Source of the DNA: Chitinophaga agri
GTDB lineage: Bacteria > Bacteroidota > Bacteroidia > Chitinophagales > Chitinophagaceae
Direction: 5' to 3'
Assembly: GCF_010093065.1 (NCBI RefSeq)
Contig: NZ_CP048113.1
Coordinates: 7,396,001 to 7,460,000, forward strand
DNA: 64,000 nucleotides
In this document: positions 33,893 through 41,535 of the stretch, piece by piece
Layout of the letters: each line of letters starts with the position of its first letter
How positions within the stretch are numbered: the first letter of the stretch is position 1
Made by a program: the position numbers and the translations under genes
Notes under the pieces: model-generated
Database searches by the model: none
The model's input: the letters and a program-made list of their open reading frames with translations, nothing else
What the model was told of the DNA's origin: nothing

Positions 33893-36800
33893 TTAGATTT
33901 TTCCAGTCCATTTTTGAATGTACCAATAGGCCAGTGGGATGAACCAGGTGGTGAAAAACGTACCGATCGTAAGGCCACCAATGATTACAATAGCCATCGG
34001 TCGCTGCAAGTCGTTGCCGATCCCGCCAATAAAAAGGATAGGCAGGAGTGCGATACTCGTAGTGAGTGACACCATCAACAGGGGTTTAAGGCAGATTTCA
34101 CCTGCTTCATGTATCATCTGGTGCAAAAGCGTTTCATCATATTCACGTCCTGCTTTTCTGTATTGGTCGGCAAGTTTGTTCAGCGTTTCAATTTTGAGCA
34201 GGGGATCATCAACGATGAGTCCCAACACCACGACAAAGCCTATGGCCGACATCACGTTGAAAGTCCCCCCGGTAATCAACAACAGCAGGCAAGCACCCGC
34301 AACGCCGAGCGGAATGGTGAGCATGACGATCACGGGTTGTACAAAGCTCTCAAACTGGATCGCCAGGACTGTGTACAACATCACCAGGACAATCAGGAAG
34401 ATGAGGGACAATTGTCGCATTAACTGCCGGTTTTCAAAATACTTCCCCGTAAAATCGACATCGTATCCAAGGCTTCTGGCTTCAGCAGTAATTTCATTCA
34501 AGATGGCTTTGATATCAGGTTGTTCAGATAACGCGATGGATCGGTAGGTGCCGTCTTTGTCTGCACTGATGGCAGAAAATTGCAAGACCGGTTCAAAACG
34601 AATGAACTTTCGTATGGGATAGGCGATCCCCTCGCTGTTTCTGACAACCGCGTCCAGCTTTTCTTCAACCGAGCCGCTTGCTTCGGTCACCAAAACACGA
34701 GTTTTATCACCTGTGGCATCCACCGCACCCGCCTCAGCACTTCCAAACAACACCTGTAATTGCTGATCTATCTCGGCCCGGTTGATTTGATACCGGTTCA
34801 TTGCCTCCATATCCAATACGCCACGCATAGCCGGTTCGCGCATCATCGATGGCTCTGGAGCATATTGAACGCGATTCACTTTAAGCCAGTCCGTCAGAAT
34901 ATCAAGATTTTGTGCTGAGCCTCCTTTAACCAACGGTTTGAATTTAACCCTGACATAAGGCTCATCATTTACGAACAACTGTGTAAACGCGTTCGGAGCA
35001 TCGAGAATATTAAAGGTGCATTTAGGATACCTGACCAACTGCTGTTTCACCATCCGGTCAGCCAGTAGCTTTTCCTTTTCAGAGGCGCATTCATAATAAA
35101 CGTTTGCCTGATAGATGGTCGTTCCGTCCTGCTGAAAAATATATTGTGTGGCACCCACATCACTTTCTGAAACTGCAACCACGGGCGATAGCTTTGCAAT
35201 CAGCGCCAAGGAGCGGGCCTTGTTTTCCTGCAAATCAAGCGGCTCGTTCCAACTGATCTTGATCAGACTTTCTTTTTTTTCGATAGCCGGTAGGCTTTCA
35301 AACGGAATGAAAAAGGCCAGCCCAACACCCAAGGCGATTACAAGTAGTGTAATCGCAAAGAACAGCTTACGTTTCAATAAGACAAACGAAATCATGCTGT
35401 GGTACCGGTTCCGTACAAAAGTGTAAAATACAGTATCCTGCTTCAACCGCTCTGGCGGAGACTTCAGCAAAAGTTTATAAAGCACGGGTGTCAATACGAA
35501 TGCAACCAATAAAGAGACAAACAGCGATATGGTCAGTGCTATACTTTGGTCCATCACCAGCGCTCCGGAAAGTCCGTTGAGTATCACGAGCGGAGCATAG
35601 ACCACCACCGTGGTCAATACCTGGCTGATCACGGGTACCGCCATTTCATTTGTACCCCTAATTGCGCTGTCAGTTACTGAAAGCCCGGCAATGCGCTTGC
35701 GCGTAATCTCACCGATCACGACAATGGAATTGTCTATCAGCATACCAATGCCCAGCGCAAGACCGGACAGGGAAATGATGTTGAACGAAAGGCCAAACAG
35801 TTGAAAGAAGATAAAGGTGATCAACAGCGATATCGGAATGCTGATACTCATGAGCACAGGTGATGCCCAGTTACCGAGAAATAGAAACAGTAAACCGATG
35901 GTCAGCGCTCCACCGAGTATAATATCTTGCTTTACATTGTCTATACCAGCATCAAGCAAAAAGCTCTGGTCCTGAGAAATGTTGAAACGTGCCTGGGGAT
36001 ACTGTTTCTGAAAAGCACTGACCAAACTTCTGATCATTGGCAGCAATTCATTCATGCGGCTTTTGGCTTGTGCCTGAACAGTAACTACTACACCAGGCTT
36101 CCCATTGTATAGATGATAACCGGTAAGCTGGTCCGTGTCCATTTCTACGCTGGCAATTTCTTTCAGTTGCACGGGCTGGCCTGATAAGCCTTTGACTGAG
36201 ACATTACCTAAATCGCTCACGGTACGGACCTGGTTTTCCAGTCTGATGAAATACTGGTATTGCCCGTCTTTGAGGTTCAGACCGCCAATTTCCATATTTG
36301 AAAGTCTCACGGCCTCCAGCAAGGCAGATGTAGTTATACCAAAGGCATTCATCCGGTCCCTGTCAGGCTTCAATATGGCAACAGTACCTCGTTGTCCATT
36401 CATGTCCACTACCGAGACACCGGGCAGCTGCTCCAGCCGCCGCTTCAAAACTTTTTCTGTGAGATCCGACACTTCCTGATAGGTTGCATCTGAAACAGGC
36501 ACCACCTGGATACGGACAACAGGTATATCGCTGGTATTGATGCGGACTACCTGCGGACGGGGCATATCAGGCGGTAGCCGCCCAAGCAGTCTATCCATCT
36601 TTTCATTTACCTCGATATATGCCAGCGACATGTTCGCACGGTAATCGAAGTCCAAATACACAGTTCCCAGGTGGTTAGATGCTTCTGAATGTAAGCCGGT
36701 TAAATCATCTACCAAAGACAGTTGTTCCCGGATAGGCTTCAGCACCTGATCTTCAACCTGTCTTGCGGAAGCATTAGGGAAATTGACCTTAACGATCATT

Positions 36801-36925
36801 CGTGGTACATCAATAGCGGGCAACAGGGATACAGGCACCTGAAAAATGAGTACCAGGCCAAATGCCATCAAAGCGGCGAATAAAACCAATATGGCAACTG
36901 GACGGTTGATGAAATATCCGATCAT
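33893..36925 (-). CDS. RND-family inner-membrane efflux transporter
   Basis: The 1010-residue protein shows standard RND architecture: an N-terminal helix (MIGYFINRPVAILVLFAALMAFGLVLI), a large porter loop, helices 2-6 around 335-480, a second porter loop and helices 8-12. Helix 4 has GIGMLIDNSIVVIGE, one Asp followed by Asn where AcrB has Asp-Asp, as in many HAE-type homologues. Helix 10 has the VLGLIVDDPLLKIETL motif. The TKVNFP/AIDVPRM start of the porter domain fits drug/peptide rather than heavy-metal pumps, but this cannot be settled by eye. It overlaps the adaptor gene by four bases. Confidence 0.92.
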   Translation of the reverse strand: MIGYFINRPVAILVLFAALMAFGLVLIFQVPVSLLPAIDVPRMIVKVNFPNASARQVEDQVLKPIREQLSLVDDLTGLHSEASNHLGTVYLDFDYRANMSLAYIEVNEKMDRLLGRLPPDMPRPQVVRINTSDIPVVRIQVVPVSDATYQEVSDLTEKVLKRRLEQLPGVSVVDMNGQRGTVAILKPDRDRMNAFGITTSALLEAVRLSNMEIGGLNLKDGQYQYFIRLENQVRTVSDLGNVSVKGLSGQPVQLKEIASVEMDTDQLTGYHLYNGKPGVVVTVQAQAKSRMNELLPMIRSLVSAFQKQYPQARFNISQDQSFLLDAGIDNVKQDIILGGALTIGLLFLFLGNWASPVLMSISIPISLLITFIFFQLFGLSFNIISLSGLALGIGMLIDNSIVVIGEITRKRIAGLSVTDSAIRGTNEMAVPVISQVLTTVVVYAPLVILNGLSGALVMDQSIALTISLFVSLLVAFVLTPVLYKLLLKSPPERLKQDTVFYTFVRNRYHSMISFVLLKRKLFFAITLLVIALGVGLAFFIPFESLPAIEKKESLIKISWNEPLDLQENKARSLALIAKLSPVVAVSESDVGATQYIFQQDGTTIYQANVYYECASEKEKLLADRMVKQQLVRYPKCTFNILDAPNAFTQLFVNDEPYVRVKFKPLVKGGSAQNLDILTDWLKVNRVQYAPEPSMMREPAMRGVLDMEAMNRYQINRAEIDQQLQVLFGSAEAGAVDATGDKTRVLVTEASGSVEEKLDAVVRNSEGIAYPIRKFIRFEPVLQFSAISADKDGTYRSIALSEQPDIKAILNEITAEARSLGYDVDFTGKYFENRQLMRQLSLIFLIVLVMLYTVLAIQFESFVQPVIVMLTIPLGVAGACLLLLITGGTFNVMSAIGFVVVLGLIVDDPLLKIETLNKLADQYRKAGREYDETLLHQMIHEAGEICLKPLLMVSLTTSIALLPILFIGGIGNDLQRPMAIVIIGGLTIGTFFTTWFIPLAYWYIQKWTGKI

Positions 36926-38028
36926 TGGCTTTCTTCTTTCACGGCAGATTCGTGTACCAATTGGAGATTGTTGGTGATGATCACTTTTTCTCCGGCTTTT
37001 AGCCCCCCGGTGATCTCGACCTCCTTACCGTTATCATGTCCGATGCTGACATCATTCCAAATGGCCTTTCCGTTAGCATAGGTAAATACGACAGGCTTTT
37101 CATTACGCTTTACCAATGCCGCTTTAGGAATTACAATGCCTTCAGCTACCCGCGCATTTACCAGAGCAGAGCAGTGCATGCCGGGGAAAAGCCTTGCGTC
37201 CGCAGGAGACTGCATGATCTTTATCCGCAGCGTGACCATGCCATGCGCATTCACATAGGGATCAATATTTTCAACAACTCCCTTTATCATCGCATTCCGT
37301 TCAGATACCGGAAGCAGATCACAGACAAGGCCGGGTTTCAAAATTTTAAAGTCTGTTTCCATTACTTCAGTTTCCACATAGAGGTCATGGTCTGTATAAA
37401 GTGTAAACAGTCTTTCTCCGGCACTTAAATGCGAACCCTGCTGCACGAGAACACCACTCAGTACGCCGTTGAAAGGTGCTTTTATGATCGCATGATTCAA
37501 CATTTCCCTCGTCTCCCTGATATCCTGTTCAGCGACAGCCAGCCCGGTTGCAATGCGCAATTTCTTCCGGATGGAGTCCTGTTCTTCCAGTGGCCTGCCT
37601 TTTAGCAATTCCTGATAGCCAAGGAGCTGGCTTTCGTATTCCCTGCTGGCATTGAATCGCGAAAGTTCGGCACGTTCCAGCTTCATTTTGATCAATGCCT
37701 GATCCAGGACCGCAATCGTATTTCCTGCACCGTAACGCCTGCCGTTAGCACCTGCAAAGACAGCTATCTTTCCTGCTGTTTCCGAAATGAAAATTTGTTC
37801 GCGGGCGGCCCTGATTTTGCCTTCTGTCTTCAGATGATACTCAAAAGGTTGCCGTTTCGCTTCCGCCGTTTTCACGGTGGTTATTGCATCGGAAACCTGA
37901 ACCAGTGACGTATCCTGATCTGTAGAACTATCACGGGCGCTTCTTGCCTGGTTGCAGGCATGCAAACCAACGGTGGCAAGAATGAAACCCGCCAGATAAC
38001 TTACAGCCGAATGTTTAAATGGGAACAT
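36922..38028 (-). CDS. RND periplasmic adaptor lipoprotein
   Basis: The 368-residue HlyD/AcrA-type protein starts MFPFKHSAVSYLAGFILATV and has the lipobox GLHAC. The lipoyl halves (EQIFISETAGKIAVFAG and HAIIKAPFNGVLSGVLVQQG), the helical hairpin between them, the beta-barrel (LYVETEVMETDFKILKPG) and the membrane-proximal domain (VIPKAALVKRNEKPVVFTYANG) are all recognisable. It would connect the RND pump to the TolC-like protein, both encoded directly downstream. The ATG at 38028 is preferred over a TTG three codons upstream. Confidence 0.9.
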   Translation of the reverse strand: MFPFKHSAVSYLAGFILATVGLHACNQARSARDSSTDQDTSLVQVSDAITTVKTAEAKRQPFEYHLKTEGKIRAAREQIFISETAGKIAVFAGANGRRYGAGNTIAVLDQALIKMKLERAELSRFNASREYESQLLGYQELLKGRPLEEQDSIRKKLRIATGLAVAEQDIRETREMLNHAIIKAPFNGVLSGVLVQQGSHLSAGERLFTLYTDHDLYVETEVMETDFKILKPGLVCDLLPVSERNAMIKGVVENIDPYVNAHGMVTLRIKIMQSPADARLFPGMHCSALVNARVAEGIVIPKAALVKRNEKPVVFTYANGKAIWNDVSIGHDNGKEVEITGGLKAGEKVIITNNLQLVHESAVKEESQ

Positions 38029-38033
38029 TTGAA

Positions 38034-38516
38034 TCAATTCACTTCTTTATGTAATGCTTCCAGCTGCGCGTCCACTTTATCTGGTTCTACTATCTGTGGC
38101 TTATTCATTTTGCCGTCATTGTAGGTTACCAGCGTTACAAATCCATGGGTAAATCCCTCACGGATATACTGCTTTGCGGTATCCTGTAGAATGTTAGACG
38201 AGGAGAGTTCCGCTTCTGTATACTCGCTGGTCATTACACGCCTGGACTGCTCACTGGTCAGGATAAAGGTGATCCGATCATTATTCAGGTGCGCTTTGGA
38301 AAATTTGATGCACTTCTCTACGCACTTTCCGCAACCTCCAACAGGAATCAACAGGTAGTAATATTTTCCCGGCTTCGCAATCGTATCTTTCGTGAGTAAT
38401 TCAAAGCGGCGTTGTGTTTCATCCTTAGAAATCTGCCTGTCTGCATTTCCACAGGCCATAGCAAAGCAGGCCATGCTCACCAGCAAGGCCGTATTGAATA
38501 GGGTATTGAGCTTCAT
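38034..38516 (-). CDS. Thioredoxin-like lipoprotein with CGKC motif
   Basis: The 160-residue protein has a lipoprotein signal ending CFAMAC (Cys22). A strand-turn-helix YYYLLIPVGGCGKCVEKCIKF carries CGKC where thioredoxins have CxxC, plus another Cys three residues later. The rest has alternating strands and helices compatible with a small thioredoxin fold, though a cis-Pro loop is not evident. It is likely a periplasmic thiol-disulfide or metal-binding protein. It overlaps the propeller lipoprotein gene by one base and lies five bases before the adaptor gene. A second thiol protein (TlpA-like) is encoded at the head of the operon. Confidence 0.65.
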   Translation of the reverse strand: MKLNTLFNTALLVSMACFAMACGNADRQISKDETQRRFELLTKDTIAKPGKYYYLLIPVGGCGKCVEKCIKFSKAHLNNDRITFILTSEQSRRVMTSEYTEAELSSSNILQDTAKQYIREGFTHGFVTLVTYNDGKMNKPQIVEPDKVDAQLEALHKEVN

Positions 38517-39694
38517 TATTTCACGATTTTAAATTTGCTGTAAGAAATAAAGCCTTCGGAATTTTCGGGGTTTGCGCTGTGGTTGTTACTGATGTAAAGG
38601 CCATCCTGGCCGATGAAAAAATCACGGAAATAGTGGATCTTTGCTTTCAAATCAGTTTCACCTTTCACAGAAAAATCGTCCGCATCGAGGATCTGCACCG
38701 TGATCGGCTTGTCCAGCATCGCACTAAAGTAATCCATATACTTTTCATCCTTTTCTACCGGACGGAAAACAAAACGGTAAAACACATTTTGATAGGGATC
38801 ATAACGTAAAAGATAATTCAGGTAAGCATTTTTAGCACCATTGTTTAATTCCTCCATGCTAGGCTCTTTGATGGAAGGGGCCGGTTGATAGCCTGCTACA
38901 CCTGGCACATAGTGGGCAGTGACTTTCTCATCATTTGGATTGTAGGCATAAACAGAATCGCCAATCGGGAAGCTATAAGCAATTCCATTTCGGTACCTGC
39001 ACACGGATGGCTCCCAATGGTACGGTGCCCAGTTGTCTTTTGGGTTCATGTAATCAGCCGGAAACCTGATCTGTTTGACCAGCTGAACCTTAGCCTCTTT
39101 AAGACTGTAATGGTAAACAGGCAGGTCTGTAAATACATACTTATCAGATTTTACTTTCAGGTTCATCACACCGAAGATCTGATCGTTCAAGATGATCGGC
39201 TTATTATTCACCGAAAACCACAATTCGCGTGACTGATCAAATCCAGGCAATTTCAACTCATAAGATGTCAGTCTTTTTCCTGAACTGTCCATGAGATACA
39301 AGGTGTGGTGATCATCGCCTCTCACCAGGATCGAATCAAAACTTTTGAAATCAGCAATGTAAAAATGCCCGATCCCGTTTCGGCCTTCAGTTTCAAAATG
39401 GATTCGTTTACTCAGACGTTTGGAATCCAGGTTGTAAATATTTAGATTATTGTTACGTTGATCGGTAACCGCAATGTAGTTAGAGTCCAGATGTTTGAAG
39501 TAGTCAACGTTGACGTATGTAGTATTAGGACTGATGGAATCTACAGGTATCTTCAGGTCACCGTCTTTAACGAGCTTCCAGGTGCCAATGTTATTGCGGT
39601 CATTGTTCTGAGCACGCTTGTCATTAGGCTGATTACAGGCACACAGCGCCATGCACAAAACAGCGCAGAAGGGTCGGGAAACAAAATTAAACAT
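38516..39694 (-). CDS. Beta-propeller lipoprotein, BF3164/TolB-like type
   Basis: The 392-residue protein has a lipobox CMALCAC (Cys20) and repeated four-stranded sheet segments: YIAVTDQRNNNLNIYNLDSKRL, SILVRGDDHHTLYLMDSSGKRLTSY and ISNNHSANPENSEGF. These point to the 6-bladed propeller lipoproteins of Bacteroidota (BF3164-like). From general knowledge, such proteins are often encoded next to small NVEALA-type peptides. Here a small exported cysteine-rich peptide is encoded immediately upstream, so the propeller may bind or chaperone it. The role is unproven. Confidence 0.75.
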   Translation of the reverse strand: MFNFVSRPFCAVLCMALCACNQPNDKRAQNNDRNNIGTWKLVKDGDLKIPVDSISPNTTYVNVDYFKHLDSNYIAVTDQRNNNLNIYNLDSKRLSKRIHFETEGRNGIGHFYIADFKSFDSILVRGDDHHTLYLMDSSGKRLTSYELKLPGFDQSRELWFSVNNKPIILNDQIFGVMNLKVKSDKYVFTDLPVYHYSLKEAKVQLVKQIRFPADYMNPKDNWAPYHWEPSVCRYRNGIAYSFPIGDSVYAYNPNDEKVTAHYVPGVAGYQPAPSIKEPSMEELNNGAKNAYLNYLLRYDPYQNVFYRFVFRPVEKDEKYMDYFSAMLDKPITVQILDADDFSVKGETDLKAKIHYFRDFFIGQDGLYISNNHSANPENSEGFISYSKFKIVK

Positions 39695-39731
39695 ATTGAG
39701 TATTTATCAGGGGAGTTACAACAGGGGAAAA

Positions 39732-39769
39732 AATTATAGCAGGCTAGACTTGCTCCGCCTGCTATAATT
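39732..39769 (-). terminator. Minus-strand terminator/attenuator after the peptide gene
   Basis: AATTATAGCAGGC (39732-39744) and GCCTGCTATAATT (39757-39769) form a perfect 13-pair stem with a 12-base loop. Read on the minus strand it is followed by TTTTTT. It lies 22 bases after the peptide gene and before the propeller gene, so it would make the peptide transcript far more abundant than the export genes while some readthrough continues. Confidence 0.8.
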
Positions 39770-39791
39770 AAAAATGTATTCTGCACATTAC

Positions 39792-39962
39792 TTAGTGGCT
39801 GCAAGGGCAGCTTGAAGCGGTGCTGTAAGCGCAGATGCCTCCCGGAGGCCATAAACATTTTTGACTACCGTCATCGATCATAGCTTGTGCGCTTTGGGAG
39901 TACGCAATACCTCCGATAGCAGCTGCAACAACAGCCGCGAAAACTAACAGTTTTCTTTTCAT
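39792..39962 (-). CDS. Small exported cysteine-rich precursor peptide
   Basis: The 56-residue product has a strong Sec signal: MKRKLL, a hydrophobic Ala/Val core, then SQSAQA with an A-Q-A signal-peptidase I site. The mature part would be about 29 residues beginning MIDDGSQ, with four cysteines (36, 44, 52, 54) in KCLWPPGGICAY and SSCPCSH. I recognise no family; in size and neighbours it resembles NVEALA-type Bacteroidota peptides but lacks that motif. In-frame codons upstream to 40019 give no better start. It is encoded within an operon of thiol-disulfide proteins and an RND-TolC pump and is followed by a strong hairpin. Toxin, signal or structural peptide are all possible. Confidence 0.75.
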   Translation of the reverse strand: MKRKLLVFAAVVAAAIGGIAYSQSAQAMIDDGSQKCLWPPGGICAYSTASSCPCSH

Positions 39963-40062
39963 AAAAGGTGTGAGTTGAATGGAGTTAAAAAATAGATACC
40001 GTTCCTCTATAGTGTACACGCAATTTAATTTTTTTCGTGGACACGAAAGCGTTAATAATAAG

Positions 40063-41466
40063 TTAACGACCTATTTTTTTTCGCAGATAATCAATTATTT
40101 GTGATGGTGGGAGCGCAGTGTTTTCAGCTACTTTTCCGTCTGGTCCAATGATTACATAATGCGGAAAGCCTTTGATTGAGTAAGCCGAAATGAGCTTATT
40201 TTTTTCAGATAAATCTGAGTATAAGTTCACACCAACTGGAGAAAACTTTTTCACTGCGGTCAGCCATTCATCGTGTTTACTTTCTGCACACACATTGACC
40301 AATAGTAGATCATCAGATAGTTTATCAAGGCCCAATTCCTTTTTCAGTGCCATATCACGGCGGCAGGGTATGCACCAGGTAGCCCAGAAATCCAGATAGA
40401 TCCACTTGCCTTTGAAATCGGAAAGTGATACACGTCCGCCATCCAAGTCTGAGAAAGCAATATCTGGTACTTCGCTGCCGGATTTGAGAACAGCGGCTCC
40501 GTTTAATTCATTTGCCTTTTCATTCAGCATTCCCTGTACCAATACTGCATTGGCCATATCTTTCACCTTGGGTACAATCTGCTGCCAGAAGACAGTATAT
40601 TCGGCCAAGGCTGAATGATTGCCTATAGTTGGTATCATAAACGAATACCAAAATGCCAGGAAGTTTTCCAGCGTATTTTCTGTGTAGCCATCAGTCTGCA
40701 TCGCCTTCAGTGCTTTACCCAAGCGAGCGGTATAGCTTTCCTTATCATTATCTGCGCTCTTTTTAAAGTAGTAGAATGATAGATACATATAAAAATCAGC
40801 CTGGTAGTTCAGGTCAGCACTATCTGGCAGTTTCATTGGTATGCGCAATGTGCTGTCCAGTTTCAACAATGCACTGAAGTCCAGTCCTTTTTTGTTGGCA
40901 GCAATGAATTTAGCCGTTGTCGCCTGCATAGCGATCAATGTAATTTCCCGGCTATAGAAGTCTGACGGCAGTCGATGCTTCCATTGTTGCAGGTAAGCTG
41001 TTTCGACACGCTGAAAACTATCGACAAGTGTAAATATCCGTTTTTCAGACATCGTTTCCGGTAGCTGAAAAGTTCTGGAAGATGCAGACATATAGCCTAA
41101 TTGCTTTGCCTTCGTCTCATAGTACAAAGCGGGACCAGTGAAGACTGGGCCGGATTCATCAAACTCAATCGTGAGCGAATCTTCCGGACGGATATATAAC
41201 GTAAATGGTTTGAGCAAGTCTACATATAGCGTAGCCATGACCGGGTGCTCCAGTTGCAGGCTCATTGTTTCCCTGGACGTTACCGTAAGCGGTTCGCTTT
41301 TCAGTTGATTTGCAGGTAGGAAAGGCGCATAAAACAACTTCACAACTTTAGGGCCGGAACTGGATATAAAAGTGATCTGCTGTCCGTGCAAAGCTGCGCC
41401 CGGCAGTAAAACAGCAGGGAGAGTATAAACACAAAATCCTATAAGCCAGAAAATTAATTTTGTCAT
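40063..41466 (-). CDS. TlpA-like periplasmic thiol-disulfide oxidoreductase
   Basis: The 467-residue protein has a signal peptide (MTKLIFWLIGFCVYTLPAVLLPGAALHG). A long N-terminal beta/helical domain resembles the DUF4369-type domains often attached to Bacteroidota TlpA proteins. The C-terminal thioredoxin domain starts near SEVPDIAFSDLDGGRVSLSDFKGKW and has WATWCIPCRRD with the redox pair Cys365/Cys368 and the cis-Pro region KGFPHYVII. It is the first gene of the minus-strand operon, about 100 bases before the four-cysteine peptide, so oxidative folding of that peptide is a natural suggestion. Confidence 0.88.
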   Translation of the reverse strand: MTKLIFWLIGFCVYTLPAVLLPGAALHGQQITFISSSGPKVVKLFYAPFLPANQLKSEPLTVTSRETMSLQLEHPVMATLYVDLLKPFTLYIRPEDSLTIEFDESGPVFTGPALYYETKAKQLGYMSASSRTFQLPETMSEKRIFTLVDSFQRVETAYLQQWKHRLPSDFYSREITLIAMQATTAKFIAANKKGLDFSALLKLDSTLRIPMKLPDSADLNYQADFYMYLSFYYFKKSADNDKESYTARLGKALKAMQTDGYTENTLENFLAFWYSFMIPTIGNHSALAEYTVFWQQIVPKVKDMANAVLVQGMLNEKANELNGAAVLKSGSEVPDIAFSDLDGGRVSLSDFKGKWIYLDFWATWCIPCRRDMALKKELGLDKLSDDLLLVNVCAESKHDEWLTAVKKFSPVGVNLYSDLSEKNKLISAYSIKGFPHYVIIGPDGKVAENTALPPSQIIDYLRKKIGR

Positions 41467-41535
41467 TATAAGCGTTTTAATCTAATATTAACGAATAAAT
41501 CCCAAATAAGAACCGCTCACATTCTGCATTTTTTT

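Noticed and set aside
31659..34547. Several long plus-strand frames opposite the O-antigen-ligase, TolC and RND genes
   Set aside because: They are antisense to well-supported genes, have biased composition and no recognisable domains.
39963..40019. Longer N-terminus for the small cysteine-rich peptide (starting MYTIEERYLF)
   Set aside because: It would bury the signal peptide behind 19 residues; the internal MKRKLL start gives a standard Sec signal.
41467..41535. Consensus promoter for the peptide operon (CAAA/TTAATCTA on the minus strand)
   Set aside because: The -7-like box is weak and would leave almost no leader before the ATG; not convincing.
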